64,000 nt of DNA from Serratia inhibens (GTDB lineage Bacteria > Pseudomonadota > Gammaproteobacteria > Enterobacterales > Enterobacteriaceae). Below the pieces are notes generated by a model, which worked only from the letters and a program-made list of their open reading frames with translations, ran no database searches and was not told the DNA's origin. Shown piece by piece: positions 38,910 to 51,087 of this stretch; within the stretch, counting starts at the first letter, position 1; every line of letters begins with the position of its first letter. Where the stretch lies: the NCBI RefSeq assembly GCF_003591175.1, contig NZ_QYYG01000008.1, forward strand, positions 62,001 through 126,000. Reading direction: 5' to 3'. Made by a program: the position numbers and the translations under genes.

Positions 38910-41357
38910 TTACAGCTTGATCGGTTTGATGTGCCAGATTTCGTCCGCATACTCCTGGATGGTGCGGTCGGAAGAGAAATACCCCATATTGGCGATATTC
39001 AACACCGCACGCCGCGTCCAGTCATCCTGATTGCGATAGACCTCATCCACCTTGTCCTGCGTATCCACATAGCTGCGGTAATCGGCCAGCAGCTGGTAGT
39101 GATCGCCCAAATTCACCAGCGAATCAAACAGGTTGCTGTAGCGCTTTGGCTCCTCCGGACTGAATACGCCGGTGGCGATCTGGGTCAACGCCTGATGCAG
39201 TTCGGGATCCTGCTCATAGTACAGATGCGGGTTGTAGCCGTTGCGGCGCAACTCCTCCACCTGCTCGGCGGTATTGCCGAAGATAAAGATGTTCTCTTCA
39301 CCCACGTGCTCCAGCATCTCTACGTTGGCACCGTCCAGCGTGCCGATGGTCAGCGCGCCGTTAAGCGCAAATTTCATATTGCTGGTGCCCGACGCCTCGG
39401 TGCCCGCCAGCGAGATCTGCTCGGAGAGATCCGCCGCCGGAATGATCATCTGCGCCAGACTGACGCTATAGTTCGGGATAAACACCACTTTCAACTGGGT
39501 GTGCACACGCGGATCGTTGTTGATCACCTTCGCCACGTCGTTAATCAGCCGGATGATCTGCTTCGCCGCGTAGTAGGCCGAGGCCGCCTTGCCGGCGAAG
39601 ATCACCACCCTCGGCACGCGTTCGGTTTCCGGATCCTGCAACAGGCGGTTATATAACGTGATCACATGCAGGACGTTAAGCAGTTGTCGTTTGTATTCAT
39701 GAATGCGTTTGATCTGCACATCGAACAACGCATCCGGGTTGACCACCACATTCAGGGTTTTGGCGATGTACTTCGCCAACCGCTCCTTGTTTTGCCGTTT
39801 GGCAGCCTGAACCGCCTGCAGGAAGCTGGGGAAATCGATGTTGGCTTTGATCTCGCTCAGTTGGCTGAGATCGGTGCGCCAGGTCTGGCCGATGCTGTCA
39901 TCCAACACGTCGGAAAGCGGCCGGTTGGCCAGCCCCAACCAGCGGCGCGGTGTGACCCCGTTGGTTTTGTTGCAGAAACGATCGGGGAAAATATGCGCGA
40001 AGTCGGCAAACAGCGACTGCACCATCAGCTCGGAATGCAGTGCGGAAACCCCGTTAACCTTGTGGCTGGCCACCACCGCCAGCCACGCCATGCGCACCCG
40101 ACGACCGTTGGTCTCATCAATGATCGACACCCGCGCCAGCAGCTCGTTGTCGCCCGGCGCCACTTCCTGCACATGCTTGAGGAAGTGATCGTTGATCTCG
40201 AAGATCAACTGCAAGTGACGCGGCAGGATCCGGCCGATCATGTCCAGCGGCCAGGTTTCCAGCGCTTCGCTCATCAGCGTGTGGTTGGTGTAGGAGAATA
40301 CCCGCTCCACCACGGCCCAGGCGTCGAGCCAATTGAACTTGTGATCGTCGATCAACCGATGCATCAGTTCGGGGATAGACAACACCGGGTGAGTGTCATT
40401 GAGGTGAATGGCAATCTTGTCCGCCAGATTGTCGAAGGTTTTATGCATCGTCCAGTGGCGGTTGAGGATATCCTGCACCGTGGCCGACACCAGGAAATAC
40501 TCCTGCCGCAGCCGAAGTTCGCGCCCGGAATAGGTGGAGTCGTCCGGGTACAGCACGCGCGATACGTTCTCCGAGTGGTTTTTATCCTCAACCGCCGCGA
40601 AATAATCGCCCTGATTGAATTTACCAAGGTTGATTTCGTTACTGGCCTGGGCGCTCCACAGCCGCAGCGTGTTGGTGGCGTCGGTATCAAAACCGGGGAT
40701 CACCTGATCATAAGCGATGGCGACCACCTCTTCGGTTTCCAGCCAGCGCGCCTTGGCGCCTTCCTGCTGAATTCGCCCGCCAAAGCGCACCTTATAACGG
40801 GTGTTGTGGCGCGGGAACTCCCACGGGTTGCCGTATTCCAGCCAGTAGTCCGGGGACTCCATTTGCTGGCCGTTAACGATGTTCTGCTTGAACATGCCGT
40901 ATTCGTAGCGGATACCGTAGCCGCGCCCCGGTAGCGCCAGCGTCGCCAGCGAATCGAGGAAACAGGCCGCAAGCCGCCCCAGGCCGCCGTTGCCCAACCC
41001 CGGATCGTTCTCTTCCTCCAGCAATTCACCGAGGCTCAGCCCCATTTCATTCAACGCGTCGTCGATATCCTGGTAAATCCCCATCGACAACAGCGCATTG
41101 GAGAGCGTCCGCCCGAGCAGGAACTCCATCGACAGGTAATAGACCTGCCGCACGTCCTGGGAAAGCTGGGCGCGGTTGGAGCGCAGCCAGCGTTCCACCA
41201 TGCGGTCACGCACCGCAAACAGCACGGCGTTCAGCCAGTCATGCTGGTTGGCAATAGCCGGGTCCTTGCCGACAATAAACATCAGCTTATAGGCGATGGA
41301 ATGTTTCAGCGCTTCAACACTGACCGTGGGTGAGGTGTAACTAATCGGTGAAGTCAT
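38910..41357 (-). CDS. glgP: Glycogen phosphorylase GlgP
   Basis: GlgP releases glucose-1-phosphate from glycogen ends. The PLP-lysine segment [19 protein letters not shown] is intact and followed by TLDGANVEM. The length of 815 residues equals that of enteric GlgP and exceeds MalP. It is the last gene of glgBXCAP. A 127-bp ERIC element lies between it and glgA and would be transcribed as part of the operon mRNA. Confidence 0.97.
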   Translation of the reverse strand: MTSPISYTSPTVSVEALKHSIAYKLMFIVGKDPAIANQHDWLNAVLFAVRDRMVERWLRSNRAQLSQDVRQVYYLSMEFLLGRTLSNALLSMGIYQDIDDALNEMGLSLGELLEEENDPGLGNGGLGRLAACFLDSLATLALPGRGYGIRYEYGMFKQNIVNGQQMESPDYWLEYGNPWEFPRHNTRYKVRFGGRIQQEGAKARWLETEEVVAIAYDQVIPGFDTDATNTLRLWSAQASNEINLGKFNQGDYFAAVEDKNHSENVSRVLYPDDSTYSGRELRLRQEYFLVSATVQDILNRHWTMHKTFDNLADKIAIHLNDTHPVLSIPELMHRLIDDHKFNWLDAWAVVERVFSYTNHTLMSEALETWPLDMIGRILPRHLQLIFEINDHFLKHVQEVAPGDNELLARVSIIDETNGRRVRMAWLAVVASHKVNGVSALHSELMVQSLFADFAHIFPDRFCNKTNGVTPRRWLGLANRPLSDVLDDSIGQTWRTDLSQLSEIKANIDFPSFLQAVQAAKRQNKERLAKYIAKTLNVVVNPDALFDVQIKRIHEYKRQLLNVLHVITLYNRLLQDPETERVPRVVIFAGKAASAYYAAKQIIRLINDVAKVINNDPRVHTQLKVVFIPNYSVSLAQMIIPAADLSEQISLAGTEASGTSNMKFALNGALTIGTLDGANVEMLEHVGEENIFIFGNTAEQVEELRRNGYNPHLYYEQDPELHQALTQIATGVFSPEEPKRYSNLFDSLVNLGDHYQLLADYRSYVDTQDKVDEVYRNQDDWTRRAVLNIANMGYFSSDRTIQEYADEIWHIKPIKL

Positions 41358-41392
41358 AGTGATCCCAAGTGAGTTGTTACAACAAGCGTTGA

Positions 41393-41519
41393 TATACCCA
41401 AAATAATTGGCGCTGCATCAAGGCGGCAAGGGAACTTATCCCGAATCACTTACTTCAGTAAGTGATTCGGGTAAGTGAGTCCAGCCAACACAGAGGCAGC
41501 GTCAAGTAAGACGGGAATA
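41393..41519 (+). repeat. ERIC element between glgA and glgP
   Basis: A 127-bp element, the canonical ERIC length, beginning TATACCCAAAATAATTGG and ending near GACGGGAATA. The core AGTAAGTGATTCGGGTAAGT corresponds to the conserved ERIC right arm, and the centre forms a perfect hairpin (CGAATCACTTACT / AGTAAGTGATTCG). It overlaps the 3' end of glgA. A second copy lies at 57462-57585. Confidence 0.85.
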
Positions 41520-42935
41520 AAGTGACAGATAAGCCTTTGCCGCTATCTGCCAGCCAAAATCCACGCTCATGGCGTGGCGCTGTACGTGACGCCAATGCTT
41601 TGGCCTGCTCCACAGCACCATGGCGCGCCGGATGGCGTTGCCCAGTGCGGCGGCATCACAATCATCAAAGACAAATCCGCTGGCGGTGCCGTCGGCCAGA
41701 TTCTCCAGCGCGCAGTCCACCACCGTGTCCGCCAGCCCGCCGGTGCGACGCACCAACGGCAACGTGCCGTATTTCAGGCCGTAGAGCTGGGTCAGTCCGC
41801 AAGGTTCGAAACGACTCGGCACCATGATCACGTCGGCCCCGCCGATAATCCGGTGCGAGAATGCCTCGTGGTAGCCAATCTGCACGCCAACCTGTTCCGG
41901 GTAATCAGCGGCAGCGGCCAGAAACGCCTGCTGCAACACCGCATCGCCGGCCCCTAACAGCGCCAGTTGGCCCCCCTGCTCGAGCAACGCCGGCAGCGCT
42001 TCCAATACCAAATCCAGACCCTTCTGGCTGGTCAGGCGGCTCACCACCGCAAACACCGGCAGCGACTCGTCCACCTTCAGGCCCATCGCTTTTTGCAGAT
42101 GCAGCTTGTTCTTGGTCTTGTTCTTCAGATCCTCGGCATCGTAACGGGCGGTCAAGCGCGGATCGTGGGACGGATCCCAAATCTTCTCATCCACGCCGTT
42201 GAGAATGCCGCTCAGTCGCCCCTGCCGCTGGCGTTCCTGCAGCAACCCTTCCATGCCGCAACCGAACTCCGGCCGGGTGATTTCCCGCGCGTAGGTCGGG
42301 CTGACGGCGGTGATATGGTCGGCGTAATACAGCCCGGCTTTCAGGAACGACATCTGGCCGTAAAACTCCAGGCCGTAAAGGTTGTAAAACGAGGGCGGCA
42401 GCCACAGTTCAGCCACGTGATGGGCGGAGAACAGCCCCTGATAGGCCAGATTGTGCACGGTGAAAATCGAACGCGCCGGGTGGCCGTTGGCCGCCAGATA
42501 GGCGCAGGCCAGGCCGGCGTGCCAGTCATGGGCGTGCACCACCTGCGGCCGCCAGTAGCGGTCCAGCCCCTTGGCCAACTCACAGGCAATCCAGCCCAAC
42601 AGGGCAAAACGCCGGTGGTTGTCGGAATAGGCATTCATCGACTGGTCGTGATAGGGGCTGCCCGGCCGGTCATACAGCCAGGGGGCGTCAATCAGGTAGA
42701 TGCCCACGCCATGATAGGTACCGTAGCGCAGGCCGACCCGGCCGGCGAACGAATCGATTTCCGCCACCAGCACGGAGTCCGGTATACCATTACGCACGTC
42801 AGGAAAAGCGGGCAATAGCACCCGAACGTCGCCGCCCTCGGCAATTTGAGCCGCCGGTAATGCGCCAACCACGTCTGCGAGCCCCCCGGTTTTCAGCAGG
42901 GGGAACATTTCAGAACATACGTGTAAAACCTGCAT
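41502..42935 (-). CDS. glgA: Glycogen synthase GlgA
   Basis: GlgA is a GT5 enzyme that transfers glucose from ADP-glucose to the growing alpha-1,4 chain. The N-terminal KTGGL motif (Lys15) binds ADP-glucose. The C-terminal [17 protein letters not shown] and [10 protein letters not shown] are present. The start [13 protein letters not shown] at 42935 gives 477 residues, as in E. coli. The last codons and the stop (YSRLT then TGA) fall inside the ERIC element, so the insertion rewrote the extreme C-terminus without loss of length. Confidence 0.96.
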   Translation of the reverse strand: MQVLHVCSEMFPLLKTGGLADVVGALPAAQIAEGGDVRVLLPAFPDVRNGIPDSVLVAEIDSFAGRVGLRYGTYHGVGIYLIDAPWLYDRPGSPYHDQSMNAYSDNHRRFALLGWIACELAKGLDRYWRPQVVHAHDWHAGLACAYLAANGHPARSIFTVHNLAYQGLFSAHHVAELWLPPSFYNLYGLEFYGQMSFLKAGLYYADHITAVSPTYAREITRPEFGCGMEGLLQERQRQGRLSGILNGVDEKIWDPSHDPRLTARYDAEDLKNKTKNKLHLQKAMGLKVDESLPVFAVVSRLTSQKGLDLVLEALPALLEQGGQLALLGAGDAVLQQAFLAAAADYPEQVGVQIGYHEAFSHRIIGGADVIMVPSRFEPCGLTQLYGLKYGTLPLVRRTGGLADTVVDCALENLADGTASGFVFDDCDAAALGNAIRRAMVLWSRPKHWRHVQRHAMSVDFGWQIAAKAYLSLYSRLT

Positions 42936-43051
42936 TATCACTCCTGGAAATCGGCAAAAAAGCAGGCCTGCCGCTGTTGTTAATCCGCGTTTTGCAAGCC
43001 CTCTGTCTATTCGCAAGGCGGCGGTATCATCGTTCCGCCGACTACCCTAAC

Positions 43052-44329
43052 TCACAACTTTGACAGCATTTCGCGCGTCACCAGCACAATGCCGCCTTCC
43101 GAGCGATAAAAGCGTTTGCTGTCCTCATCGGCGTTTTCGCCAATCACCATGCCCTCGGGAATATGGCAGGCGCGGTCAATGATGCAGCGCCGCAGGCGGC
43201 AGGAGCGGCCGACGTTTACGTCCGGCAGCAATACGCTGGAGTCGATGGTGCAAAACGAGTTCACCCGCACCCGCGGGAACAGCACCGAATGCACCACCAC
43301 CGAACCTGAGACGATGCAGCCGCCGGACACCAGCGAATTCATGGTCATGCCGTGGCTGCCGGAGCGGTCCTGCACGAACTTGGCCGGCGGCAGCGGCTCC
43401 ATATGGGTACGGATTGGCCAGGCACGGTCATACATGTCCAGCTCCGGCGTCACCGAGGCCAGATCGAGGTTGGCGCGCCAGTAGGCTTCCAGCGTACCCA
43501 CATCGCGCCAATATGGCGGCAGATCGGTATTGGAGGTGACGCAGGACAGCGTGAACGGGTGCGCCCACGCCGCTTTCTGAGCGGTGATTTTCGGGATCAG
43601 ATCCTTGCCGAAATCATGGGTGGAGCCGGGGATCGACATATCCTCTTCCAGCAGTTGGAACAGATAGTCGGCGTTAAAGATGTAGATCCCCATGCTCGCC
43701 AGCGACATTTCCGGGTTACCCGGCATTGGCGGCGGATTGCTCGGTTTTTCCAGGAACTCGAGGATCAAATCGTTCTCATCCACTTCCATCACGCCGAACT
43801 CGCTGGCCTCATCGCGCGGCACCGGCAAGCAGGCCACCGTGCATTGCGCACCCTTTTCGACGTGGTCGATCAGCATGCGCGAGTAATCCATCTTGTAGAT
43901 GTGATCGCCCGCCAGGATCACCACATACTCGGCATCGTAGCGACGGATAATATCCAGGTTCTGGTATACCGCGTCCGCCGTGCCCTTGTACCAGTGCTCG
44001 GTACTGAGGCGTTGCTGGGCCGGCAGCAGATCGACAAATTCGTTCATCTCTTCATTGAGGAACGACCAGCCACGCTGAATATGCTGCACCAGGGTATGGG
44101 ACTGATACTGGGTGATCACGCCGATGCGGCGGATACCCGAGTTCAGGCAGTTCGACAGGGCAAAATCAATGATGCGGAACTTACCGCCAAAATGGACGGC
44201 AGGCTTGGCGCGGGTTGAGGTTAAATCTTTCAAGCGCGAACCGCGGCCGCCGGCCAGAATCAGAGCAACGGACTTAATCGGCAGTTGGCGCGCCAACATC
44301 AGGGGGTCTTTATTTTCAAACCTAACCAT
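43052..44329 (-). CDS. glgC: Glucose-1-phosphate adenylyltransferase GlgC
   Basis: GlgC makes ADP-glucose from glucose-1-phosphate and ATP, the controlled step of glycogen synthesis. The nucleotidyltransferase motif [12 protein letters not shown] (25-36), the GTADAVYQN loop, and the C-terminal left-handed beta helix are present in 425 residues. Position 39, a lysine in E. coli that takes part in binding the activator fructose-1,6-bisphosphate, is threonine here (DLTSTRAKP). Altered activation is inferred. It sits between glgX (15 bp) and glgA (116 bp). Confidence 0.96.
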   Translation of the reverse strand: MVRFENKDPLMLARQLPIKSVALILAGGRGSRLKDLTSTRAKPAVHFGGKFRIIDFALSNCLNSGIRRIGVITQYQSHTLVQHIQRGWSFLNEEMNEFVDLLPAQQRLSTEHWYKGTADAVYQNLDIIRRYDAEYVVILAGDHIYKMDYSRMLIDHVEKGAQCTVACLPVPRDEASEFGVMEVDENDLILEFLEKPSNPPPMPGNPEMSLASMGIYIFNADYLFQLLEEDMSIPGSTHDFGKDLIPKITAQKAAWAHPFTLSCVTSNTDLPPYWRDVGTLEAYWRANLDLASVTPELDMYDRAWPIRTHMEPLPPAKFVQDRSGSHGMTMNSLVSGGCIVSGSVVVHSVLFPRVRVNSFCTIDSSVLLPDVNVGRSCRLRRCIIDRACHIPEGMVIGENADEDSKRFYRSEGGIVLVTREMLSKL

Positions 44330-44344
44330 AGCTGACTCCTTTTA

Positions 44345-46327
44345 TTATTTCTGTACCAGCACGCAAATCGAGTGCGCAGCCTGGTTCCAGGCGGGTAAAA
44401 CCGCCCGCGGTCCTTCCTGAGTAAAGGGGGCGACAACCTGCCAATCGCCCATAGGCAACCTCATCTCCACCGCCTGCGGCGTGGCGTTAACCACCACCAG
44501 CCAGCACTGCGACAGGCGGATCTGCAATTGCAAGTCTCCCTGCTCCCATTCCTGCGCCGCGGGCGGCTGCCCTTGCGCGTTCAGCCACTGCACGCTGCCG
44601 TCGCCCTCCTGCCACCAGCGGTCTTGCTGCAGGGCGGGGATTTGCCGACGCAGGTGAATCAGCGCTGCGGTATAAGCGGTGAGCGAGTCATCCGCCTTGG
44701 CCCAGTCGAGCCAGGTGATGGCGTTATCCTGGCAATAGGCATTGTTGTTCCCCTGCTGGCTGTGTCCATGCTCATCGCCGGCCAGCAGCATCGGCGTCCC
44801 CTGGGACAGCAACAACGTGGCAAGCAGCGCCTGCCGGCTGGCCTTGCGGCGCTGCACAATGGCGTCGTCGGCAATCGGGCCTTCAACACCGTGGTTGTAG
44901 CTGAAATTATGGTCGCTGCCGTCACGGTTGCCTTCACCGTTAAGCTGGTTGTGCTTACGGTTAAAACTGACCAGATCCTGCAGGGTAAACCCGTCATGAG
45001 CGGTCAGCATGTTGATGCTGGCGTACGGCGCACGCCCACGTTGGTTGAACAAATCGCTGGAACCGGCAAAGCGTTGGGCAAACTGGCCCAGCGGCAAATC
45101 GCCCTGCAGCCAAAAGCGGCGCATATCATCCCGGTAATGATCATTCCACTCGGCGAAGCGCCCCGGAAAAGCGCCCACCTGATAACCGCCGGGGCCAATG
45201 TCCCACGGTTCGGCAATCAGCTTGCAGCGCGACAGCTGATCGTCCGCCAGCATCGCCTGGAACAGCGGCGCATCGCGATCGAACGCCGGGGTACGGCCCA
45301 GCACACTGCCCAGATCGAAGCGAAAACCGTCGACATGGCATTCGCTCACCCAAAAATGCAGGCACTCCATCACCCAGGCCACGCCCTGCGGTTGATCCAA
45401 CCGCAGCGTATTGCCGCAGCCGGTGTCGTTCACATATCCCCCGTCCGGGGTAAGCCAGTAATACCCCGGGTTATCGATGCCGCGCTGCGACAGCGTCGGC
45501 CCGTCCATGTCCAGCTCGGCGCTGTGGTTGAACACCACATCGAGGATCACCTCGATCCCGGCCTTATGCAGCGCCTTCACCGCATCGCGGAATTCGCGCA
45601 GCGGCGTCATGTCGGTGCGCAGGCTGCAATAACGGTTATCCGGCGCATAAGGCGCCAACACGTTATATCCCCAGTAGTTAATCAGCCCGAGGCGCTGCAG
45701 ACGCGGCTCGGAGCTATGTTGCTGTACCGGCAGCAGTTCCAGCGCCGTGATGCCGAGACGCTTGAAATGGGCAATCATCACCGGATGACCGAGCGCAGCG
45801 AAGCTGCCGCGCAGCACCGGCGGGATATCCGGGTGCAGTAGAGTCAGGCCACGCACGTGCGCTTCGTAGATCACCGTTTTGCCCCACGGCGTGGCCGGCG
45901 GACGATCCCCCTGCCAATCGTAGGCTTCGTCGATGACCACGCACTTAGGCATCACCTCTGCGCTATTCTCCGGGTCCGGTCGGTCGTAGCCGCCATGCAA
46001 CTCCAGATCGTCCGCCACCGGCCCCTCGACCGCGCGGGCGGCGGGATCCAGCAGCAGCTTGTTCGGGTTAAATCGCAGCCCTTTCGCGGGTTCAAACGGG
46101 CCGTACACCCGGTAACCGTAGCGCTGGCCCGGTTTGCCGCCCGGCAGATAGCCGTGCCAGATATCACCGCTGCGCGCCGGCAGCGGCAGACGCACCTCGC
46201 GCTGTTGCCCGTCAAACAGGCACAGCTCCACGCCGGTGGCATGGGCGGAAAACAGGGTAAAGTTGATGCCGTTACCGTCATAATGCGCCCCGAGAGGCGC
46301 GGCGATACCGGGCGTCAGCTCAGTCAT
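44345..46327 (-). CDS. glgX: Glycogen debranching enzyme GlgX
   Basis: GlgX is a GH13 isoamylase-type enzyme that cleaves alpha-1,6 links of phosphorylase-limited glycogen. An N-terminal CBM48 domain (about 10-100) precedes the barrel. Catalytic motifs are [11 protein letters not shown] (nucleophile Asp), KLIAEPWD (Glu) and [10 protein letters not shown] (Asp). The length of 660 residues is normal. Its ATG overlaps the glgB stop by four bases. Confidence 0.96.
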   Translation of the reverse strand: MTELTPGIAAPLGAHYDGNGINFTLFSAHATGVELCLFDGQQREVRLPLPARSGDIWHGYLPGGKPGQRYGYRVYGPFEPAKGLRFNPNKLLLDPAARAVEGPVADDLELHGGYDRPDPENSAEVMPKCVVIDEAYDWQGDRPPATPWGKTVIYEAHVRGLTLLHPDIPPVLRGSFAALGHPVMIAHFKRLGITALELLPVQQHSSEPRLQRLGLINYWGYNVLAPYAPDNRYCSLRTDMTPLREFRDAVKALHKAGIEVILDVVFNHSAELDMDGPTLSQRGIDNPGYYWLTPDGGYVNDTGCGNTLRLDQPQGVAWVMECLHFWVSECHVDGFRFDLGSVLGRTPAFDRDAPLFQAMLADDQLSRCKLIAEPWDIGPGGYQVGAFPGRFAEWNDHYRDDMRRFWLQGDLPLGQFAQRFAGSSDLFNQRGRAPYASINMLTAHDGFTLQDLVSFNRKHNQLNGEGNRDGSDHNFSYNHGVEGPIADDAIVQRRKASRQALLATLLLSQGTPMLLAGDEHGHSQQGNNNAYCQDNAITWLDWAKADDSLTAYTAALIHLRRQIPALQQDRWWQEGDGSVQWLNAQGQPPAAQEWEQGDLQLQIRLSQCWLVVVNATPQAVEMRLPMGDWQVVAPFTQEGPRAVLPAWNQAAHSICVLVQK

Positions 46328-48510
46328 TGCGCCTCCCGCAGCAGGTAGATCGTCGCCAGCGGCGGTACGGTCACGCTAATCGAATGCTCGCGGCCGTGGT
46401 TGCCGACCGGTTCCGACACCACGCGGCCCTGGTTGCCGGTATTACTGCCGTGATAATGGTGCGAGTCGGTATTAAGGATTTCCCGATACTCGCCGGGGCG
46501 GGAGATACCGATGCGGTAATGGTGGCGCGGCACCGGGGTAAAGTTGCTGACGGCGATCAGCTCGTTGCCCTGTGAGTCGTAACGGGCAAAGGCAAACACC
46601 GAGTTGTCGTGGTCATCCACCACCAGCCATTCGAAGCCGTCCGGGCGGTAGTCACGCTCATACAACGGCGCCTGCTGCTGATAGCAGTGATTGAGATCGC
46701 GCACCAGCCGCTGCACGCCGTGATGCCAACCGTCCAGGCCTTCCAGCAGATGCCAGTCGAGGCTGGTATCGAAATTCCATTCGCGCCCCTGGGCAAACTC
46801 ACAACCCATAAACAGCAGTTTTTTGCCGGGGTGCGCCCACATAAAGCCGTAGTAAGCCCGCAGGTTGGCGAACTTCTGCCAGGCGTCGCCGGGCATGCGA
46901 TCGAGAATCGATTTTTTGCCGTGCACCACTTCGTCATGAGAAATCGGCAGCACGAAGTTCTCGGTGTAGGCATACAGCATGCCGAAGGTCATCTGATTAT
47001 GATGATATTTGCGGTGTACCGGATCGCACTGCATGTAGTTGAGCGTGTCGTGCATCCAGCCCAGGTTCCATTTGTAGTGGAACCCCAACCCATTGGCATC
47101 CGGCGGTAGCGTGACCCCCGGGTAATCGGTGGATTCCTCCGCCAGCGTCACCGCGCCGGGCCGCTCCTTGCCGACGGTCTGGTTGGTGTAGCGCAGGAAG
47201 GCGATGGCCTCCAGGTTTTCGTTGCCGCCGTAATAATTCGGCACCCACTCGCCTTCGGCGCGGCTGTAATCACGGTAGATCATCGAGGCCACGGCATCGA
47301 CGCGCAGAGCGTCGATGCCGTAACGTTCCATCCAGTAAAGGGCATTGCCCGCCAGATAGTTGCGCACCTCATTGCGGCCATAGTTGTAAATCAGGGTATT
47401 CCAGTCCTGGTGGAAGCCCTCGCGCGGGTCGGCGTATTCGTACAGCGCAGTACCGTCGAAATTCGCCAAACCGTAGGCATCGCTGGGGAAATGCCCCGGC
47501 ACCCAGTCCAGGATCACATTGATGCCGGCCCGGTGCGCCGCCGCCACAAAGGCTTTGAAATCGGCCGGGGTGCCGAAACGCCGGGTCGGAGCATAGAGCC
47601 CCAACGGCTGATAACCCCAACTGCCGTCGAAGGGGTGCTCGTTAATCGGCAGCAGTTCAATATGGGTGAACCCCATATCCTTGACGTAATTGATTAATTG
47701 CTCTGCCAGCTCGCCGTAGCTGAGCCAGAAGTTGTTGTCGGTATGACGTCGCCACGACCCCAGATGCACTTCGTAGATGGAGATCGGCCGATCAAAATCG
47801 TTGGCGCGTTGGCGTTCCGGGGTATTTGCCACCACCTCCGGCAACGGCGTCACCAAAGATGCCGTATCCGGCCGCATCTGCGCTTCAAAGGCGTAAGGGT
47901 CGGCCTTCAGTTGGGTATTGCCATAGCAGTCGATGATTTCGTATTTGTACAGTTGCCCGGCTTTCACCCCTGGCAGGAACAGCTCCCAGATACCGTTTTC
48001 ACGGCGCAGGCGCATTGGATGGCGACGACCGTCCCAGAAGTTGAACTCTCCCACCACCGAAACGCGCTGGGCATTGGGCGCCCAGACGGCAAAGCTGACG
48101 CCTGCTACCTCGTCAAGCGTAGCGGGATGCGCCCCCAGCCGCTCATACGGCCGCAGATGGGTGCCCTCCGCCAGCAGCCAGCCGTCGATATCCTGTAACA
48201 AGGTGCCAAAACGGTAGGGATCGTCGACGATCTGCTGGTGATTTTGCCAGCGGACCTCCAGTTGATACCGGAAGGGGGTTTTCCGACGCGGAACGGTAGC
48301 GCTGAAAAAGCCACGGGCATCGTCGCAGGCCAGCTGCACCAGCCGTTTGCCGGTTTGCTGCTCCAGCAACCAGACTTCGCTGGCGTCAGGCAACAACGCA
48401 CGCACCTGCAGGCCATTATCGACCGCATGCATACCCAGCAGGGAGAAAGGATCGGCAAAATTGCCGGAGAAAAGCTGATCAATCACGTCACGATCGGGAA
48501 GTACAGGCAT
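46324..48510 (-). CDS. glgB: 1,4-alpha-glucan branching enzyme GlgB
   Basis: GlgB makes the alpha-1,6 branches of glycogen. The 728-residue GH13 protein has N-terminal CBM48 modules and the barrel motifs [13 protein letters not shown] (nucleophile Asp), TLAEEST (Glu) and [12 protein letters not shown] (Asp). It is the first gene of the glgBXCAP operon and is coupled to glgX by a four-base overlap. Confidence 0.97.
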   Translation of the reverse strand: MPVLPDRDVIDQLFSGNFADPFSLLGMHAVDNGLQVRALLPDASEVWLLEQQTGKRLVQLACDDARGFFSATVPRRKTPFRYQLEVRWQNHQQIVDDPYRFGTLLQDIDGWLLAEGTHLRPYERLGAHPATLDEVAGVSFAVWAPNAQRVSVVGEFNFWDGRRHPMRLRRENGIWELFLPGVKAGQLYKYEIIDCYGNTQLKADPYAFEAQMRPDTASLVTPLPEVVANTPERQRANDFDRPISIYEVHLGSWRRHTDNNFWLSYGELAEQLINYVKDMGFTHIELLPINEHPFDGSWGYQPLGLYAPTRRFGTPADFKAFVAAAHRAGINVILDWVPGHFPSDAYGLANFDGTALYEYADPREGFHQDWNTLIYNYGRNEVRNYLAGNALYWMERYGIDALRVDAVASMIYRDYSRAEGEWVPNYYGGNENLEAIAFLRYTNQTVGKERPGAVTLAEESTDYPGVTLPPDANGLGFHYKWNLGWMHDTLNYMQCDPVHRKYHHNQMTFGMLYAYTENFVLPISHDEVVHGKKSILDRMPGDAWQKFANLRAYYGFMWAHPGKKLLFMGCEFAQGREWNFDTSLDWHLLEGLDGWHHGVQRLVRDLNHCYQQQAPLYERDYRPDGFEWLVVDDHDNSVFAFARYDSQGNELIAVSNFTPVPRHHYRIGISRPGEYREILNTDSHHYHGSNTGNQGRVVSEPVGNHGREHSISVTVPPLATIYLLREAQ

Positions 48511-49017
48511 AGACTTCTTCCTTAGATTAAGAGCATGATTTATAAGAGGCTGCGTCTACCCTTCACCGTCCAGACCGCTGCCTTGCAGGCCGCGAGTTGA
48601 CATCCATTGGGTAAATGATTAATCCATAGCCGTTTTGGTTATCATGCAATTCATTCGGTATCTAAAGCGTGATTGCGGTCGGTTATTGATCAATTTTCAG
48701 CTTGCCGACCTGAATTTCCGCTCTTTATGCTTATTTTTAGTCGTTTATCAGCGTTGGTGAAAATTCACTCGCCAACGCTTTAAGCATAGCCAATGTCTGT
48801 CAAAGCAGTGCCGTATTGGCATGGAAAATCATTCATTAAGAAAACTGCCAGCCCGCAGCGCGGTTGCGCTACTGCTTGCCGGGAGGAAGGCCGGTTATCG
48901 GTGCGCGCCTTTCCCCTGGCAGCGACTTCGTCCATAGCGCGCCAAAACGGGGTAAAAGCGGAAAACAAGGCTTTGGGGGGCTGAAAGAGGCCAGCCCCCG
49001 GGAAGTTCAGTTCAGGT
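48511..49017. other. asd-glgB intergenic region
   Basis: This 507-bp spacer holds the glgB promoter region and the asd 3' end. A hairpin GCGTTGG/CCAACGC lies at 48751-48778 and a GC-rich stem at 48975-48999. No gene or known RNA is seen. Confidence 0.6.
48975..48999 (-). terminator. Probable asd terminator
   Basis: GGGGGGCTG and CAGCCCCC form a stem about 20 bp after the asd stop on the minus strand. The following sequence is only moderately T-rich. Confidence 0.5.
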
Positions 49018-50121
49018 TTACAGCAGGATACGCAGCATACGGCGCAGCGGCTCTGCCGCGCCCCACAGCAGTTGGTCACCCACGGTGAACGCAGACAGGT
49101 ATTCCGGCCCCATATTCAGCTTGCGCAAGCGACCTACCGGCGTGTTCAGCGTCCCGGTTACCGCAGCCGGCGTCAACTCACGCATGGTCAGCTCACGGTC
49201 GTTCGGGATCACCCGCACCCAGTCATTGTGGGTCGCCAGCATCTGTTCGATTTCCGGCAGCGAAACGTCTTTTTTCAGCTTCAGGGTGAACGCCTGGCTA
49301 TGGCAGCGCAGCGCACCGACGCGCACGCACAGACCGTCAACCGGGATCACGCTGGAGGTGTTCAGAATCTTGTTGGTTTCCGCCTGGCCTTTCCACTCTT
49401 CGCGGCTCTGGCCGTTATCGAGCTGTTTGTCGATCCACGGGATCAGGCTGCCGGCCAACGGCACGCCGAAGTTATCGGTCGGCAGTTTACCGCTGCGGGT
49501 GGCCGCAGTAACTTTACGTTCGATATCCAAAATAGCCGAAGCCGGGTCCTGCAGCTCTTTCGCCACGTCGGCATGCAGCATGCCCATTTGGGTCAGCAGT
49601 TCGCGCATGTGGCGCGCGCCGCCGCCGGAAGCCGCCTGATAGGTGGATACCGAAGCCCACTCAACCAGATCGTTGGCGAACAGGCCGCCGAGCGACATCA
49701 GCATCAGGCTGACGGTGCAGTTACCGCCAACAAAGGTCTTGATGCCTTTATCCAGGCCCTGCTGAATCACCGCGTGGTTGACAGGATCCAGGATGATAAT
49801 CGCGTCATCCCCCATGCGCAGAGAAGATGCTGCGTCAATCCAGTACCCCTGCCAGCCGCTTTCACGCAGCTTAGGGTAGATTTCATTGGTATAATCGCCG
49901 CCCTGGCAGGTAATAATAATGTCGAGCGCGCTCAGCGCGTCAACATCGTAAGCATCTTGCAGCGTACCCTGCTGGCCGCCGAATGCCGGCGCCGCAGAAC
50001 CGTGCTGCGAAGTGGAGAAAAAGACCGGGCGAATGGCGTCGAAGTCGCGTTCTTCCGTCATGCGTTGCATGAGTACGGAGCCGACCATTCCGCGCCAACC
50101 GATGAAACCAACGTTTTTCAT
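49018..50121 (-). CDS. asd: Aspartate-semialdehyde dehydrogenase Asd
   Basis: Asd reduces aspartyl phosphate to aspartate semialdehyde, the branch point to lysine, diaminopimelate, threonine and methionine. The catalytic Cys135 lies in GGNCTVSLM, the E. coli number. NADP binding is by [11 protein letters not shown] at the N-terminus. The start [11 protein letters not shown] (50121) gives 367 residues; an in-frame upstream extension lacks support. It lies after glgB and is divergent from yhgN. Confidence 0.97.
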   Translation of the reverse strand: MKNVGFIGWRGMVGSVLMQRMTEERDFDAIRPVFFSTSQHGSAAPAFGGQQGTLQDAYDVDALSALDIIITCQGGDYTNEIYPKLRESGWQGYWIDAASSLRMGDDAIIILDPVNHAVIQQGLDKGIKTFVGGNCTVSLMLMSLGGLFANDLVEWASVSTYQAASGGGARHMRELLTQMGMLHADVAKELQDPASAILDIERKVTAATRSGKLPTDNFGVPLAGSLIPWIDKQLDNGQSREEWKGQAETNKILNTSSVIPVDGLCVRVGALRCHSQAFTLKLKKDVSLPEIEQMLATHNDWVRVIPNDRELTMRELTPAAVTGTLNTPVGRLRKLNMGPEYLSAFTVGDQLLWGAAEPLRRMLRILL

Positions 50122-50448
50122 AATAACTGCCCTGCTTTGGAGGATGACTACTTGGAGTTGTGTGCAATATCTCCCCACCTTACAAAATGTCAGCGCGGGC
50201 GCAAAGTGAATTTATTCGATGGGTGAGCGATTCTCAGCAATCCTTCTTATATACCCGTCGTCTTTCAAACCGCAGCGTTGTTACCGGCATTGGGTGACCG
50301 CCCGATGAATAAGGGCGAAGCATGCAGCTACCCCTGCAATACCTGGGTATAAGCAAGCTGAGTCACCTGGTTGCAACTTGAAAGCCATAGGGTATGGGTT
50401 ATCACGCGGTCGGGTTGGCCGGCGCGTTTTTCAGATTTCGAGGTAATG
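50122..50448. other. asd-yhgN divergent region
   Basis: This 327-bp spacer has the asd promoter side and, at 50250-50396, a non-coding element with inverted ends described separately. No gene is seen. Confidence 0.6.
50250..50396. repeat. 147-bp element with imperfect inverted ends
   Basis: The left end ATACCCGTCGTCTTTCAA (50251-50268) and the right end TTGAAAGCCATAGGGTAT (50379-50396) are inverted copies at 13 or so of 18 positions. The ends also resemble the right arm of the 56-bp repeats at 34151 and 51735. It is non-coding and looks like a miniature element. Confidence 0.6.
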
Positions 50449-51042
50449 ATGACAGAGATGATTTCGGTCACGGTATTGCTGTTTTTAATCATGGATCCGC
50501 TGGGCAACCTGCCGATTTTCATGTCGGTGCTCAAGCATCTGGAACCGCGCCGCCGGCGGATGGTATTGATTCGCGAGCTGCTGATCGCCCTGCTGCTGAT
50601 GCTGATTTTCCTGTTTGCCGGCGAAAAAATCCTGGCGTTCCTCAACCTGCGTACCGAGACCGTGTCCATTTCTGGCGGGATTATCCTGTTCCTGATCGCC
50701 ATCAAGATGATTTTCCCCTCGCAGGAGGGCAACAGCAGCGGGCTTTCCGCCGGTGAAGAGCCTTTCCTGGTACCGCTGGCGATCCCGCTGGTGGCAGGAC
50801 CTTCGATTTTGGCGGCACTGATGCTGCTCTCGCACCAATATCCAAACCAGATTTCGCATCTGGTGGTAGCCCTGCTGATTGCCTGGGGTATTTCCGCCGC
50901 GATATTGCTGATGTCGAACCTGTTCCTGCGCCTGCTGGGCAGTAAAGGAGTCAGCGCGCTGGAAAGGTTGATGGGGTTGATTCTGGTGATGCTGTCGACC
51001 CAGATGTTCCTGGACGGCGTGCGGGCTTACATGAAGTTGTAG
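50449..51042 (+). CDS. yhgN: YhgN, MarC-family inner-membrane protein
   Basis: A 197-residue protein with about six hydrophobic helices, beginning MTEMISVTVLLFLIMDPLGN, typical of the UPF0056/MarC family. The start at 50449 is preceded by GAGGT and matches the E. coli length. The function is unresolved; earlier claims linking MarC proteins to antibiotic resistance or amino acid export are weak. It lies between asd and the gnt genes as in E. coli. Confidence 0.92.
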   Translation: MTEMISVTVLLFLIMDPLGNLPIFMSVLKHLEPRRRRMVLIRELLIALLLMLIFLFAGEKILAFLNLRTETVSISGGIILFLIAIKMIFPSQEGNSSGLSAGEEPFLVPLAIPLVAGPSILAALMLLSHQYPNQISHLVVALLIAWGISAAILLMSNLFLRLLGSKGVSALERLMGLILVMLSTQMFLDGVRAYMKL

Positions 51043-51048
51043 TGAACA

Positions 51049-51072
51049 TACTGGCGCCTGGCGGCGCCGGTA
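51049..51072. terminator. Hairpin between yhgN and gntK
   Basis: GGCGCC-rich arms around TGGC lie between two converging genes. There is no clear T run. Confidence 0.4.
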
Positions 51073-51087
51073 TCATGACGCAGCCGG

